Below are positions 15,607 to 23,713 of a stretch of 35,834 nt of DNA, piece by piece. The stretch covers positions 1 through 35,834 of the forward strand of contig JAKQHR010000123.1 in NCBI GenBank assembly GCA_029557905.1, written 5' to 3'. A model generated the notes under the pieces. The model was given only the letters and a program-made list of their open reading frames with translations, had not been told where the DNA came from and ran no database searches. A program made the translations under genes and the position numbers. The stretch comes from Verrucomicrobiota bacterium (GTDB lineage: Bacteria > Verrucomicrobiota > Kiritimatiellia > JAKQHR01). Each line of letters begins with the position of its first letter. The first letter of the stretch is position 1.

Positions 15607-16287
15607 CCGCTTCAGGGCTTCCGCAAGGGTTAAATCCTCGGCCGTCGCGATCCGGATGTTGGACGGAGGGCAAGGGACCAGATGAACCTCATGCTTGATC
15701 AGTTCCAGAGCCGCCGATTCATCCTGCAGCGTCTTTTTCTTCTTCTGTGCCGCGGCAAGGGCTTTTTCAAGGACATCCAGTTTATAGGCCTGCGGGGTCT
15801 GCGCAGCCCAGGCGGTGTTGGCTTCCAGCGTCGCCGTGACTTTGTTCCCCTTGGGCACAATTTTCACCGGATCCAGAATGCGGGATGCCGACACGCCGGA
15901 ACCGTAGCGCTTCGCGGCCTTGATGCATTCCGAAATCAGTCCGCGTTTCACGCAGGGCCGGGAGACTTCATGAACGACCACCATGGAAACATCATCATCA
16001 AGGGTGTTCAGGGCCATGCGAAGCGAAGAGACACGCTGAACCGTTCCGGCGGCAATCTTGCGCAGTTTCATGTATCCCATGAGTTTGGCCATGGAGTGCA
16101 CTTCGCCCACTCGTTCTTTTGGGGCGACCACAACAATGCCGTTGATATCGGGACAGCGCTCAAACTCCTCCAGAGCATGAGAAAGCAATGGTCTTCCCGC
16201 GAGATTCAGAAAAGCGACATCCACGCCTGAAGTGAGCTGCTCCTCTTTTCCGCTGGCTATGATAATACCCCAAACCACATGTACCAT
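15601..16287 (-). CDS. IspD-like cytidylyltransferase, possibly inactive
   Basis: A 228-residue nucleotidyltransferase-fold protein similar to IspD (MEP cytidylyltransferase of isoprenoid synthesis). Shared landmarks are NLAGRPLLSHALEEF, VVVAPKE, VVHEVSRPCV (usually HDAARP), DPVKIV, AAQTPQAY and NIRIATAEDL. The N-terminal nucleotide loop, normally GxGxRM...PKQ with catalytic Arg and Lys, reads ASGKEEQLTSGVDVAF. Both basic residues are missing, so normal catalysis is doubtful. I chose the ATG at 16287, with AAGG 9 nt upstream. It has its own strong promoter (16349-16377). It may be a divergent enzyme of another substrate or a regulatory paralogue. Confidence 0.75.
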   Translation of the reverse strand: MVHVVWGIIIASGKEEQLTSGVDVAFLNLAGRPLLSHALEEFERCPDINGIVVVAPKERVGEVHSMAKLMGYMKLRKIAAGTVQRVSSLRMALNTLDDDVSMVVVHEVSRPCVKRGLISECIKAAKRYGSGVSASRILDPVKIVPKGNKVTATLEANTAWAAQTPQAYKLDVLEKALAAAQKKKKTLQDESAALELIKHEVHLVPCPPSNIRIATAEDLTLAEALKRL

Positions 16288-16348
16288 TATGTACCGCCTT
16301 ATGTCAGGTTTTTGAGCCAATGAACGGCATACAGAACCGAACGGTGTG

Positions 16349-16377
16349 CTTATAGGCGATAAGCCTTTCCATGTCAA
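16349..16377 (-). promoter_or_regulatory. Strong sigma-70 promoter for the ispD-like gene
   Basis: On the minus strand the -35 box is TTGACA (16377-16372), a perfect consensus. The -10 box is TATAAG (16354-16349) and the spacer is exactly 17 bp. The ATG at 16287 lies about 55 nt downstream of the expected start. Confidence 0.8.
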
Positions 16378-16467
16378 GCAGTTAAGATTCAGAAAAGATC
16401 ATCAGCCGCGCGGCAGGCGGCTCAATTATGAGGAAGTTTCTGGACCCGAAATACTTGTGCAATCCAG

Positions 16468-16496
16468 AAAAAACACGGGAAACCCCTTCAGCGGGG
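16468..16496 (-). terminator. Candidate terminator of the trpS-cmk operon
   Basis: Downstream of cmk on the minus strand, a short CCCC/GGGG stem (16496-16483) with a TGAA-containing loop is followed by TTTCCCGTG and a T6 run (16473-16468). The stem is weak. A second small hairpin (GCCT/AGGC then T5) overlaps the cmk stop at about 16512-16532. Confidence 0.4.
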
Positions 16497-16524
16497 ACCT
16501 ATGAACTTGAAAAACCTGCCTTTT

Positions 16525-17217
16525 TCAGGCTTCGCAGGAAAGCCCATCCTGAGTGAGGGCGGAAGCAATGCGCTCCACCACCTCATCAATGGTCATTCCG
16601 GTTGTATCCAGCACGCGGGCGCCGTCCACAATCTGAAGGGGCGCTGTTTTACGGCTGGAATCAATTTCGTCACGGCGCTTGAGGGAATTGAAAACCTCTT
16701 CCACATTGCTCTGCCCTTCCAGTTGAACAATGTCCTTGCAGCGGCGGCGGGCACGTTCCTGAGGATCGGCATCTATGTAGAATTTGTAGGGCGAATCACG
16801 GAAGACCACGGAACCGATATCGCGGCCCTCCATCACAATGTTCCCGAAATGACGCATGTTGCGAAGCTGCTCTCCAATGAAGGCGCGGACTTCGGGGATG
16901 GTGGCAATAATGGCGACATTTTCGCGCACAGCCTCTCCCCTGATTTCCTGTCCGGGGTCCGTGCCGTCAATGCTGAACCATACGGAACCATCCTTGATGA
17001 AAAAGTCCCACTGAATTTCGTCCATCTTGGCAATGACAACTTCCGTGTCATGAATGTCCACATTCTCCTGCAGCATCTTCCAGGTCATGCCCCGATAAAG
17101 CGCTCCCGAATCCACGTAGAGATAGCCCATGACCTGAGCCAGCTTCTTGGAAACCGTGGACTTGCCCGAGGCCGACGGACCGTCTATCGCAATTACGTGA
17201 TGTTTTTTCTCAGTCAA
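16525..17217 (-). CDS. cmk: Cytidylate kinase
   Basis: Phosphorylates CMP and dCMP. It is 230 residues long. The P-loop IDGPSASGKSTVSKKLA is at about 11-27. YVDSGALYRGMTW is the substrate-site motif, VMEGRDIGSVVF the central motif, and YIDADPQERARRRCKD the lid region. All agree with Cmk. The ATG at 17217 overlaps the aroA stop by 8 bp, making it the last gene of the long operon. An aroA-cmk pairing is common in many bacteria. No rpsA follows it. Confidence 0.95.
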   Translation of the reverse strand: MTEKKHHVIAIDGPSASGKSTVSKKLAQVMGYLYVDSGALYRGMTWKMLQENVDIHDTEVVIAKMDEIQWDFFIKDGSVWFSIDGTDPGQEIRGEAVRENVAIIATIPEVRAFIGEQLRNMRHFGNIVMEGRDIGSVVFRDSPYKFYIDADPQERARRRCKDIVQLEGQSNVEEVFNSLKRRDEIDSSRKTAPLQIVDGARVLDTTGMTIDEVVERIASALTQDGLSCEA

Positions 17218-18535
17218 AGTCAGCTCCTAACTCTCGTAGATGATTCCAATATGTCGGATAGGATGTGTTTACACAAGTTGTATTCAGAATGCAAACAGGA
17301 CTTTTGCAATAAAGCGCGAGAACCGCCATGGACATCACCACGCGGTGGTCTCCGAAGCTCTCAAGCGGCTGGGATGGAATTAGTTGTGATGGGCCTTCGA
17401 CGATCATTCCGTCGGGCGTTTCTTCAGCCCTGACCCCCATCAGCCGGAGATTCCTCACCATGACCGCAATGCGATCAGATTCCTTCACGCGAAGTTCTGC
17501 CGCGTCGCGAATGACGGTGCGGCCCTCGGCCACAGCCGCCGCCACGGAAAGAATCGGGATTTCATCAATCAGCGCCGGCACTTCGTCCCCGAACACGTCG
17601 GTGCCCGAAAGCCGTGCGCCGCGAACCATCACGTCCCCCACCGGCTCGCCGGCCTGATGCTGGTTTAAATTGCAGATCTGAATGTCCGCGCCCATCCGCT
17701 TGAGAACATCCAGAAGCGCCGCGCGACGGGGATTCAGACCCACGGATTTAACGGTCAGTTCGGCGCCCGGCATTCCCGCCGCCGCCACGATGAAAAAAGC
17801 GGCAGAAGAAAAGTCACCGGGCACAATCCAGTGCCGGCCCTTGAATCGCGGTCCTGCGGGACCAAAGCCGTCGAGCGCAACCGACAGCCCGTCCACCCGG
17901 ACCGGCAGACCCAGCATGTTCAGGATGCGTTCGGTATGATCACGCGAACGGGCCGGCTCCGTCACGCGCGTTGTTCCCTCCGCAAAAAGCCCGGCCAGCA
18001 GAACACAGGATTTCACCTGGGCGGAGGCCATCGGGAGGTGGTAATCAATGGCGCGCAGCCTGGCCGGAGCGATGCGCACAGGCGGGCGGCCATGGTCTCC
18101 AAGCAGTGATATTCGCGCCCCCATCTCGCGCAGCGGAACGGCAATGCGGTTCATCGGCCGGGAACAGAGGGATGCATCACCTGTCATCTCGGCATGAATC
18201 CCCGCGCCCGCAATGAGACCGGCCACCAGACGAATGCCAGTGCCCGAGTTTCCCATGTCCAGCACCCCGGGCGGCGGCCGGAATGTTCCCCCGGTTCCAG
18301 TCACTTTCAGCCGGTCGTCCGCCTCCCGCACCACCTCAGCGCCCATCGCCTCCATTGCACGATAGGTGCAGATGCAGTCTTCGCTGAAGAGGAATCCCTC
18401 CACCGTCGAGAGCCCTTCAGCCAGCGCCGAAAACATGGCCACCCGGTGTGAAATGCTCTTGTCGCCGGGCACTTGAAGAATTCCACCGAAATGACGGCCG
18501 GCTCGGACGGTCACGCTGTCCTTCGGACTTTTCAT
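17210..18535 (-). CDS. aroA: 3-phosphoshikimate 1-carboxyvinyltransferase (EPSP synthase)
   Basis: Makes EPSP from shikimate-3-phosphate and PEP, the sixth step of the shikimate pathway. The 441-residue protein has the N-terminal substrate motif VPGDKSISHR (K26, R31), LDMGNSGTGIRL, and LRVKESDRIAVMV plus FGDHRVVMS near the C-terminus. I chose the ATG at 18535, which overlaps the tyrA stop (ATGA); an upstream extension to 18658 would be non-homologous. Ala/Gly residues in the GNSGTGIRL loop match the class I pattern, which in known enzymes correlates with glyphosate sensitivity. Confidence 0.94.
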   Translation of the reverse strand: MKSPKDSVTVRAGRHFGGILQVPGDKSISHRVAMFSALAEGLSTVEGFLFSEDCICTYRAMEAMGAEVVREADDRLKVTGTGGTFRPPPGVLDMGNSGTGIRLVAGLIAGAGIHAEMTGDASLCSRPMNRIAVPLREMGARISLLGDHGRPPVRIAPARLRAIDYHLPMASAQVKSCVLLAGLFAEGTTRVTEPARSRDHTERILNMLGLPVRVDGLSVALDGFGPAGPRFKGRHWIVPGDFSSAAFFIVAAAGMPGAELTVKSVGLNPRRAALLDVLKRMGADIQICNLNQHQAGEPVGDVMVRGARLSGTDVFGDEVPALIDEIPILSVAAAVAEGRTVIRDAAELRVKESDRIAVMVRNLRLMGVRAEETPDGMIVEGPSQLIPSQPLESFGDHRVVMSMAVLALYCKSPVCILNTTCVNTSYPTYWNHLRELGADFD

Positions 18536-19416
18536 GACAGGCCTCCGGTCGTTTTTTTGCGAGCCGAGAGCAGTTCCTCGCGCGCACGCGCGGACTCTCC
18601 GAGATACTCCTGAAGCCACTGATATTCCCGCTGCTCCAGAAGCGACCGGATTCCGCACAGCTCCTCAATATAGGCCTCCAGCGCAAGCAGAATATTTTCC
18701 GTGTTGCTGGCTGCAATGTCCCGCCAGAGCGCGGGCAGGCTTCCCGCGACACGGGTGCAGTCTGTGAATCCCGGCCCACAAAGAACACCCGCTGCTTTCC
18801 CGCCACCCGACTGAAATGCCGCCGCAGTCAGCGCGGCGGCGGCCAGATGCGGCAGATGACTGGTCAGCGCGATGAGGCGGTCATGTTCATCCGGGTCCAT
18901 GACGGCCGGCACCGCGCCGGCGGCGCGCCAGAATTCCTTCAAACGGTTCATTTCGCGTTCTGGCCCGCTCACTGGAGTCAGCGCGACCACAGCCCCGCGA
19001 TACAAATCACTAGTCGCGTGTTCCTGTCCGCTCTTCTCTGAACCGGCCATGGGATGGCTGCCAATAAAACTGAAAGACCTGCCCGTGAACATCACGTCGC
19101 ACCGCTGCGCGATGTCCGCCTTGGTGCTTCCGACATCTGTAACGAGCGATCCGTTCTTGAAATAACCCAGGCACTGTTCAATCAGCGGGACAATGGAACT
19201 GACACTGGTGCAGAAAACGGAAATATCCGCGGACGCAACAGCCTCTTCCGGGGATGCAAAGACCTCATCACACACGCCCAGCTGAAGCGCCTTCTCGCGG
19301 TCGGACTCTTTCCGGCTCCAGGCCGCGACATGATACGGCCGCCCGGAGGCTTTCAGCGCGAGCCCCAGCGAACCGCCCATCAGACCTGTCCCTATAATGG
19401 TGATATTCTGCATCAT
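18532..19416 (-). CDS. tyrA: Prephenate dehydrogenase
   Basis: NAD(P)-dependent oxidation of prephenate (or arogenate) toward tyrosine. It is 294 residues long. The Rossmann motif IIGTGLMGGSLG lies at about 7-18, FCTSVSSIVPLIE and VTDVGSTKADI follow, and FIGSHPMAGSEKSG is the family's substrate-site signature. The helical dimerisation domain begins near DRLIALTSHLPHLAAAAL, which carries the conserved His. I chose the ATG at 19416 (a second ATG is adjacent at 19413), 4 bp after the aroF stop. There is no ACT domain, so feedback control would act elsewhere (see aroF and pheA). Confidence 0.93.
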   Translation of the reverse strand: MMQNITIIGTGLMGGSLGLALKASGRPYHVAAWSRKESDREKALQLGVCDEVFASPEEAVASADISVFCTSVSSIVPLIEQCLGYFKNGSLVTDVGSTKADIAQRCDVMFTGRSFSFIGSHPMAGSEKSGQEHATSDLYRGAVVALTPVSGPEREMNRLKEFWRAAGAVPAVMDPDEHDRLIALTSHLPHLAAAALTAAAFQSGGGKAAGVLCGPGFTDCTRVAGSLPALWRDIAASNTENILLALEAYIEELCGIRSLLEQREYQWLQEYLGESARAREELLSARKKTTGGLS

Positions 19417-19420
19417 GTGC

Positions 19421-20455
19421 TCAGATCGAACGCCCCAAAGCCGATGCAAGGGTTCCCAGTTCCTTCATCAGGTTCATATAACGATCCGGGAGCAGGGCCT
19501 GCGGCCCGTCCGACAATGCCTCTTCCGGCCGGGGATGTATTTCCAGCATGAGCCCGTCCGCACCGGCGGCAACAGCGGCTTTTGACATGGACGGAATCAG
19601 GTCCCAGTGCCCGGTGGCATGGCTGGGATCCACAATCACGGGCAGATGGCTCTCGCGCTTGATCACCGGAACGGCGCTCAGATCAAGTGTGTTGCGGGTC
19701 ATGGGCTCGAACGTGCGGATACCCCTCTCGCAGAGAATGACATCCGGATTGCCCTGGCTCAGCACATATTCCGCGCTCATCAGCAGCTCCTGGATCGTGC
19801 TGGAAAGTCCCCGCTTGATAAGCACAGGAACCTTCACCTTTCCAACAGCCTTCAACAGATTGAAATTCTGCATGTTCCTCGCGCCGATCTGCAGGACGTC
19901 CGCGAATTCCGCAACCATCTCGACATCGCGCGTGTCCATCACCTCCGTCACGATTGGAATGCCCAGTTCACGGCGCATTTCGGAAAGATACTCGAGCCCC
20001 TTCCTCCCCAGCCCCTGAAATGCATACGGAGAGGTACGGGGCTTGAAAGCCCCCGCCCGAATAATCTTCGCCCCGCCGGCCTGGGCGCAGCGCGAGATTT
20101 CAAACAGCGACTCGCGGCTTTCCACCGAGCAGGGCCCCGCCATGACCACAATCTGCCGCCCGCCTATAACCGTTGGTGCACAACCAGCCGTTACCGGGGC
20201 AATCGTGACGGATGTATTGTCGTGATGAAATTCACGGCTCGCCAGCTTGTAGGGTTTCAGAACGGTCATCACCGATTCCACGCCGGGAAACACCTCCAGC
20301 GGTTTCGTGCGTATGACCGCCTCATCCCCGATTACACCGATCACCGTCTTCTCCGCACCATGGCTGATGCTGGGCTGAAGCCCCCATTCGCGGATTTTCT
20401 CCTCGATGTGGCGGATCTGCTCTTCGGAGGCGCTCTTCTTGAGAACAATGATCAT
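19421..20455 (-). CDS. aroF: DAHP synthase, type I-beta with N-terminal ferredoxin-like domain
   Basis: Condenses PEP and erythrose-4-phosphate, the first shikimate-pathway step. The N-terminal ferredoxin-like regulatory domain (about 1-70, opening MIIVLKKSASEEQIRHIEE) is the type found in Thermotoga DAHPS, where it mediates Tyr/Phe feedback. The TIM-barrel motifs are MAGPCSVESRE, GAFKPRTSPYAFQG, VTEVMD, QIGARNMQNF, LIKRGLSST and IVDPSHATGHW. Its start overlaps the hisC stop (TAATG). The presence of the regulatory domain suggests this is the control point of the operon's pathway. Confidence 0.94.
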   Translation of the reverse strand: MIIVLKKSASEEQIRHIEEKIREWGLQPSISHGAEKTVIGVIGDEAVIRTKPLEVFPGVESVMTVLKPYKLASREFHHDNTSVTIAPVTAGCAPTVIGGRQIVVMAGPCSVESRESLFEISRCAQAGGAKIIRAGAFKPRTSPYAFQGLGRKGLEYLSEMRRELGIPIVTEVMDTRDVEMVAEFADVLQIGARNMQNFNLLKAVGKVKVPVLIKRGLSSTIQELLMSAEYVLSQGNPDVILCERGIRTFEPMTRNTLDLSAVPVIKRESHLPVIVDPSHATGHWDLIPSMSKAAVAAGADGLMLEIHPRPEEALSDGPQALLPDRYMNLMKELGTLASALGRSI

Positions 20456-21567
20456 TATTGATCTCCCCGCGAGGCCAGAACGTCCAAAAGATTCTCAATG
20501 ATAATCCGGTTCTGTTCTTCTGTGCCAACCGTCACGCGAATGTAGTCGGGAAGCCCATAGCCGTCCATCGGGCGCACAATAACTTTTCGCTTCTGCAGTT
20601 CTTCGAAGACCTGCCTGCCGCGGTCCACCTTCACAAGGATGAAGTTGACCAGTGACGGAACCCACGGCAGACCAATTTCATCAAAAGCCGCCTGCAGCTG
20701 GTTCAGCCCCTTCTTGACCATCTTGCGAGTGCGCCTGACGTGACGTTCGTCTCCAAGCGCGGCCTCGGCCGCGGCCAGCGCCATCGCGTTCACGTTGAAG
20801 GGCTGGCGCACACGATGAAGCAGCCGGATGTTCTCCTTCGATGCCATGCCGTACCCGATGCGCAGGCCGGCCAAGCCATATGTCTTGGAGAATGTGCGAA
20901 GAATGTAGAAATGCGGATGCTTCGCAATGTACTGTATGGTGTCCGGCTGCTGCTTCGGCTCCAGCAGTTCAATGTAGGCCTCATCGAACACCACCGCAAT
21001 GTTCTGCGGAACCTTGTCCATGAATTCCTCGATTTCGTCCCGGTACACCATCGTTCCGGTCGGATTGTTTGGATTCCCGACAAAGATGATTTTTGTTTCG
21101 GGCCGCACGGCGGCCAGCATAGCCTTCAGATCGTGCCGGAATTCAATCATCGGAATCATGTCCGTCTCGGCCTCAAAGGCGGAGGCAATCAGCTTGTAGA
21201 CCACAAAAGCCCTGTCCGCCATAATGATGCGCGAGCCCTTTGCCAGATAGACATGCGCGAGGAACTGGATCAGTTCGTTGCTGCCGTCGCCGAGGATAAA
21301 CTGGTCCATGTCCAGTCCGTACTTCTGCGCCAGCGCCCGGCGAAGATAGTATCCCCCGCCGTCGGGATAAAGATGCATGTCGGCCGCGCATTTTTTCATG
21401 GCCCTGACTGCCAGAGGAGACGGGCCCAGCGCATTCTCATTCGACGCCAGCTTGATCATTTCCGACGCATCAGCAAGCCCGAGTTCCCGCGCGACCTCAT
21501 CCATCGGACGGCCCGGCTCATAGACCCCGAGGCCGCTGATGTATTTTTTTGCGATAGACTCTGTCAT
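20455..21567 (-). CDS. hisC: Histidinol-phosphate/aromatic aminotransferase
   Basis: A PLP-dependent fold-I aminotransferase of 370 residues in the HisC family. IKLASNENALGPSP, YPDGGGYYLRRALA, GNPNNPTGTMV, VVFDEAYIEL and the PLP-lysine motif TFSKTYGLAGLRIGYG are all present. No other histidine genes are nearby. It sits between pheA and the DAHP synthase gene, so it probably works (also or only) as the aromatic aminotransferase making Phe and Tyr from their keto acids, a known side activity of HisC enzymes. The ATG at 21567 lies 1 bp after the pheA stop and has an AAGGGA Shine-Dalgarno. Confidence 0.9.
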   Translation of the reverse strand: MTESIAKKYISGLGVYEPGRPMDEVARELGLADASEMIKLASNENALGPSPLAVRAMKKCAADMHLYPDGGGYYLRRALAQKYGLDMDQFILGDGSNELIQFLAHVYLAKGSRIIMADRAFVVYKLIASAFEAETDMIPMIEFRHDLKAMLAAVRPETKIIFVGNPNNPTGTMVYRDEIEEFMDKVPQNIAVVFDEAYIELLEPKQQPDTIQYIAKHPHFYILRTFSKTYGLAGLRIGYGMASKENIRLLHRVRQPFNVNAMALAAAEAALGDERHVRRTRKMVKKGLNQLQAAFDEIGLPWVPSLVNFILVKVDRGRQVFEELQKRKVIVRPMDGYGLPDYIRVTVGTEEQNRIIIENLLDVLASRGDQ

Positions 21568-21568
21568 T

Positions 21569-22639
21569 TCAGCTTTCCCTTCCCGCCTGCGGATAAGAGC
21601 CCAGGACGGAGAGTTCGATGCACTGCTCCGCAAGTGCGCCCATGGCCTTGCCCACGTTGGGTTCATCCACATGGCCCTCGAAATCCACAAAAAAGAAATA
21701 TTCCCATGCCTTATTGCGGCTCGGGCGGGATTCGATGCGGGTCATGTTCAGATTGTGGGTGTTGAAAACCGAAATGGCCCGGAACAGCGAGCCGGCCTGA
21801 TGCTTCACCGCGAACAGTATCGAGGTCTTGTCTCGACCGGAGGGCGGACCGTACTTCTTCGCGATAACCAGAAACCGCGTGGTGTTGCCGGCGATGTCCT
21901 GCACATCGGGAGCAAGGATGTTCAGATCATAAAGTTCCGCCGCCAGTGGCGAGGCGAAGGCCGCACTGCCGGGCTCGTCCTTCACATATTCCGCCGCGCG
22001 CGCGGTGCTGGAACATGAAATCAGGTCTGCATGGGGCATGTTGGCCTGAAGCCAGTGCCGGCACTGACCGAACACCTCGGGCTTGCTGTAGATTTTCTTT
22101 ATGTCCTTTTGGGGATATTTGGACATGAAGCTGATGGAGATCGGAAGATAGATTTCCGCGCAAATCTTCAGGGGCGTGGATATGAACTGATCCAGCGTAT
22201 GAGTCACCGCCCCCTCGGTCGAATTTTCGATCGGCACCACCCCGTAGTTGGCGCCCTGGCGCTGCACAGCCTCAAAAACATCCGTGATCGTGGCACAGGC
22301 TTCATAATCCACGCTGGCGCCGAATTTCTCGCGCGCGGCGCGGTGGGTGAACGTGGCCTGCGGACCGAGATATGCAATCCGCGTGTTCCGCTCCAGCGCC
22401 AGCGAAGCGGACATGATTTCGCGGTAGATCGCCTGCACGGCCTTTTCCGGAAGCGGCCCTTCGTTGAGCTTTGCAATGCGGTCATAGACCGCCTTCTCAC
22501 GGGCCGGCACATAAACCTCTGTATCCAGCTTCTCCTTGAGCTTGCCAATCTCCAGCGCCGCGCGGGTGCGCTTGTTAAGCAGTGCAATCAGCTCGGCATC
22601 GGCCGCATCAATTTCCTTGCGCAGTTGATCAAGATTCAT
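21569..22639 (-). CDS. pheA: Bifunctional chorismate mutase/prephenate dehydratase (P-protein)
   Basis: Makes phenylpyruvate from chorismate in two steps. It is 356 residues long. An AroQ chorismate mutase domain (1-85; LRKEIDAADAELIALLNKR) comes first. The prephenate dehydratase domain (about 87-270) has RIAYLGPQATFTHRA, VPIENSTEGAV and the catalytic Thr region NTTRFLVI. A C-terminal ACT domain (about 280-350) has QAGSLFRAI and MTRIESRPSR, the Phe-binding elements that give feedback inhibition. I chose the ATG at 22639, with AGGAGG 6 nt upstream; another ATG at 22645 lies too close to it. The start overlaps scpB by 11 bp. Confidence 0.95.
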   Translation of the reverse strand: MNLDQLRKEIDAADAELIALLNKRTRAALEIGKLKEKLDTEVYVPAREKAVYDRIAKLNEGPLPEKAVQAIYREIMSASLALERNTRIAYLGPQATFTHRAAREKFGASVDYEACATITDVFEAVQRQGANYGVVPIENSTEGAVTHTLDQFISTPLKICAEIYLPISISFMSKYPQKDIKKIYSKPEVFGQCRHWLQANMPHADLISCSSTARAAEYVKDEPGSAAFASPLAAELYDLNILAPDVQDIAGNTTRFLVIAKKYGPPSGRDKTSILFAVKHQAGSLFRAISVFNTHNLNMTRIESRPSRNKAWEYFFFVDFEGHVDEPNVGKAMGALAEQCIELSVLGSYPQAGRES

Positions 22640-23321
22640 GGTCATCCTCCTTCGCTCTGCTGTTGTCTTCAGGGACCTCCGCTGGAGCGGAATCTGCCGC
22701 AGGCTCCTCGAAAACCTGCTCATCCGCCTCCGGTCTGCCGTCCTCAGGGCGCCGGAGCTCCGTGATCCCCGGCAGATCATTCAGGTTCTTGATTCCGAAG
22801 TATTCCAGAAACGTTTGGGTTGTGCCGTACATCATCGGCCGGCCGGGGAGTTCGCTCCGGCCGGTGATCCGAACAAGCTGCAGTTCCATCAGGTTGCGCA
22901 GAATGGTGTCCACCGCGACGCCGCGCACCGCCTCGATTTCGGCGCGGGTGCAGGGCTGGCGGTAGGCGATGATCGCCAGCGTCTCCAGCGCGGGCCGCGA
23001 AAGCCGGCTGGGCTTGCCCTTTTCAAGAAAGCGCCGCACCCATACGCCGCAGGCTACGTCGTTTTCAAAACGGAAGCCGTGCGCAAGGTCACCCAGCACA
23101 ATACCAAGGCGGGCCTTCTCAAGGTCTTCGCCAATCTGGCGGATAGCCGCCTCGACATCCGCGTCCTTTAGCGACGCGAAGTCGCGGTACGGGCCGCCCT
23201 GCTCCTCGGCCACCTGCGCGAGCACCTCGCGGATGCGCGTGGCCGTCACCGGCTGTTTGGCCGCGAACAATATCGCCCCGGCTATCTGTTTGAGTTCAGG
23301 AAGAACATCTATCCGCTCCAT
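22629..23321 (-). CDS. scpB: Condensin accessory subunit ScpB
   Basis: A winged-helix dimer protein that works with SMC and ScpA in chromosome compaction and segregation. It is 230 residues long. The signature SRPALETLAIIAYRQPCTRAEIEAVRG and GRPMMYGTTQTFLEYFG are typical. An acidic low-complexity tail (about 190-230) follows. The ATG at 23321 has a GGAG Shine-Dalgarno. Normally scpB follows scpA directly, but here a 2.2-kb island separates them. The first 20 codons are duplicated in diverged form right after scpA (25471-25590), indicating that this gene's 5' end was replaced or reconstituted when the island arrived. Confidence 0.93.
   Translation of the reverse strand: MERIDVLPELKQIAGAILFAAKQPVTATRIREVLAQVAEEQGGPYRDFASLKDADVEAAIRQIGEDLEKARLGIVLGDLAHGFRFENDVACGVWVRRFLEKGKPSRLSRPALETLAIIAYRQPCTRAEIEAVRGVAVDTILRNLMELQLVRITGRSELPGRPMMYGTTQTFLEYFGIKNLNDLPGITELRRPEDGRPEADEQVFEEPAADSAPAEVPEDNSRAKEDDHES
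23249..23306. repeat. Direct repeat copy 1 bounding the Rhs island (inside scpB)
   Basis: A 58-bp segment of the scpB 5' coding region. It matches 25518-25575 in the same orientation at 51 of 58 positions, including uninterrupted matches of 21 and 23 bp at its two ends. Confidence 0.9.
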
Positions 23322-23435
23322 GTTATTTCTCCAGCACCACTTATCAAATTACTTATTAATGTTAAAATCCGTCTCTCTGAAACCGCCATCTTTTCGAGAT
23401 TCAAATGTTAAATGTTAAGACCTGACCCCTATCCG

Positions 23436-23459
23436 CGGCGTGTGCGTAAGCAGACGCCG
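23436..23459. repeat. REP-like hairpin next to GACCTGACCCC motif
   Basis: CGGCGTGTGC and GCAGACGCCG form a 10-bp stem with one mismatch and a GTAA loop. It follows TTAAGACCTGACCCC (about 23415-23429), a kind of sequence that I associate with REP-type repeats; this association is from memory and untested. Confidence 0.6.
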
Positions 23460-23488
23460 TGATCACCGGCGTAGCGAGGGGGCGCACG

Positions 23489-23713
23489 TCAATGGACCAT
23501 CCTAATCGCGCGAAGAATACCTAACACAAAACCGACAAACACAAACGCAATCACTCCTATTTTGACCTTGAACACAGCATCCGTCTTATCGAGGAAACCA
23601 AATAGCCAAAGAACCCAACCGCCGAAACCGAAACCGATCAGGGATAGAATAGCGCCAAGCAGACTTCCGGTCGCACCCAGCAGAACAACCCCAAGTAGCT
23701 GTTTGCCCGTCAT
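23489..23713 (-). CDS. Small membrane protein, candidate immunity protein of the Rhs module
   Basis: A 74-residue, very hydrophobic protein with two predicted membrane segments, at about 6-27 (LLGVVLLGATGSLLGAILSLIG, glycine-rich) and 51-66 (IGVIAFVFVGFVLGIL), and a possible shorter one between them. The ATG at 23713 overlaps the Rhs-core gene stop by 4 bp (ATGA). A small gene coupled directly behind an Rhs C-terminal tip is the classical place of the cognate immunity gene. A membrane immunity protein would fit a membrane-acting toxin tip. I recognise no family; the role is inferred from position only. Confidence 0.6.
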   Translation of the reverse strand: MTGKQLLGVVLLGATGSLLGAILSLIGFGFGGWVLWLFGFLDKTDAVFKVKIGVIAFVFVGFVLGILRAIRMVH

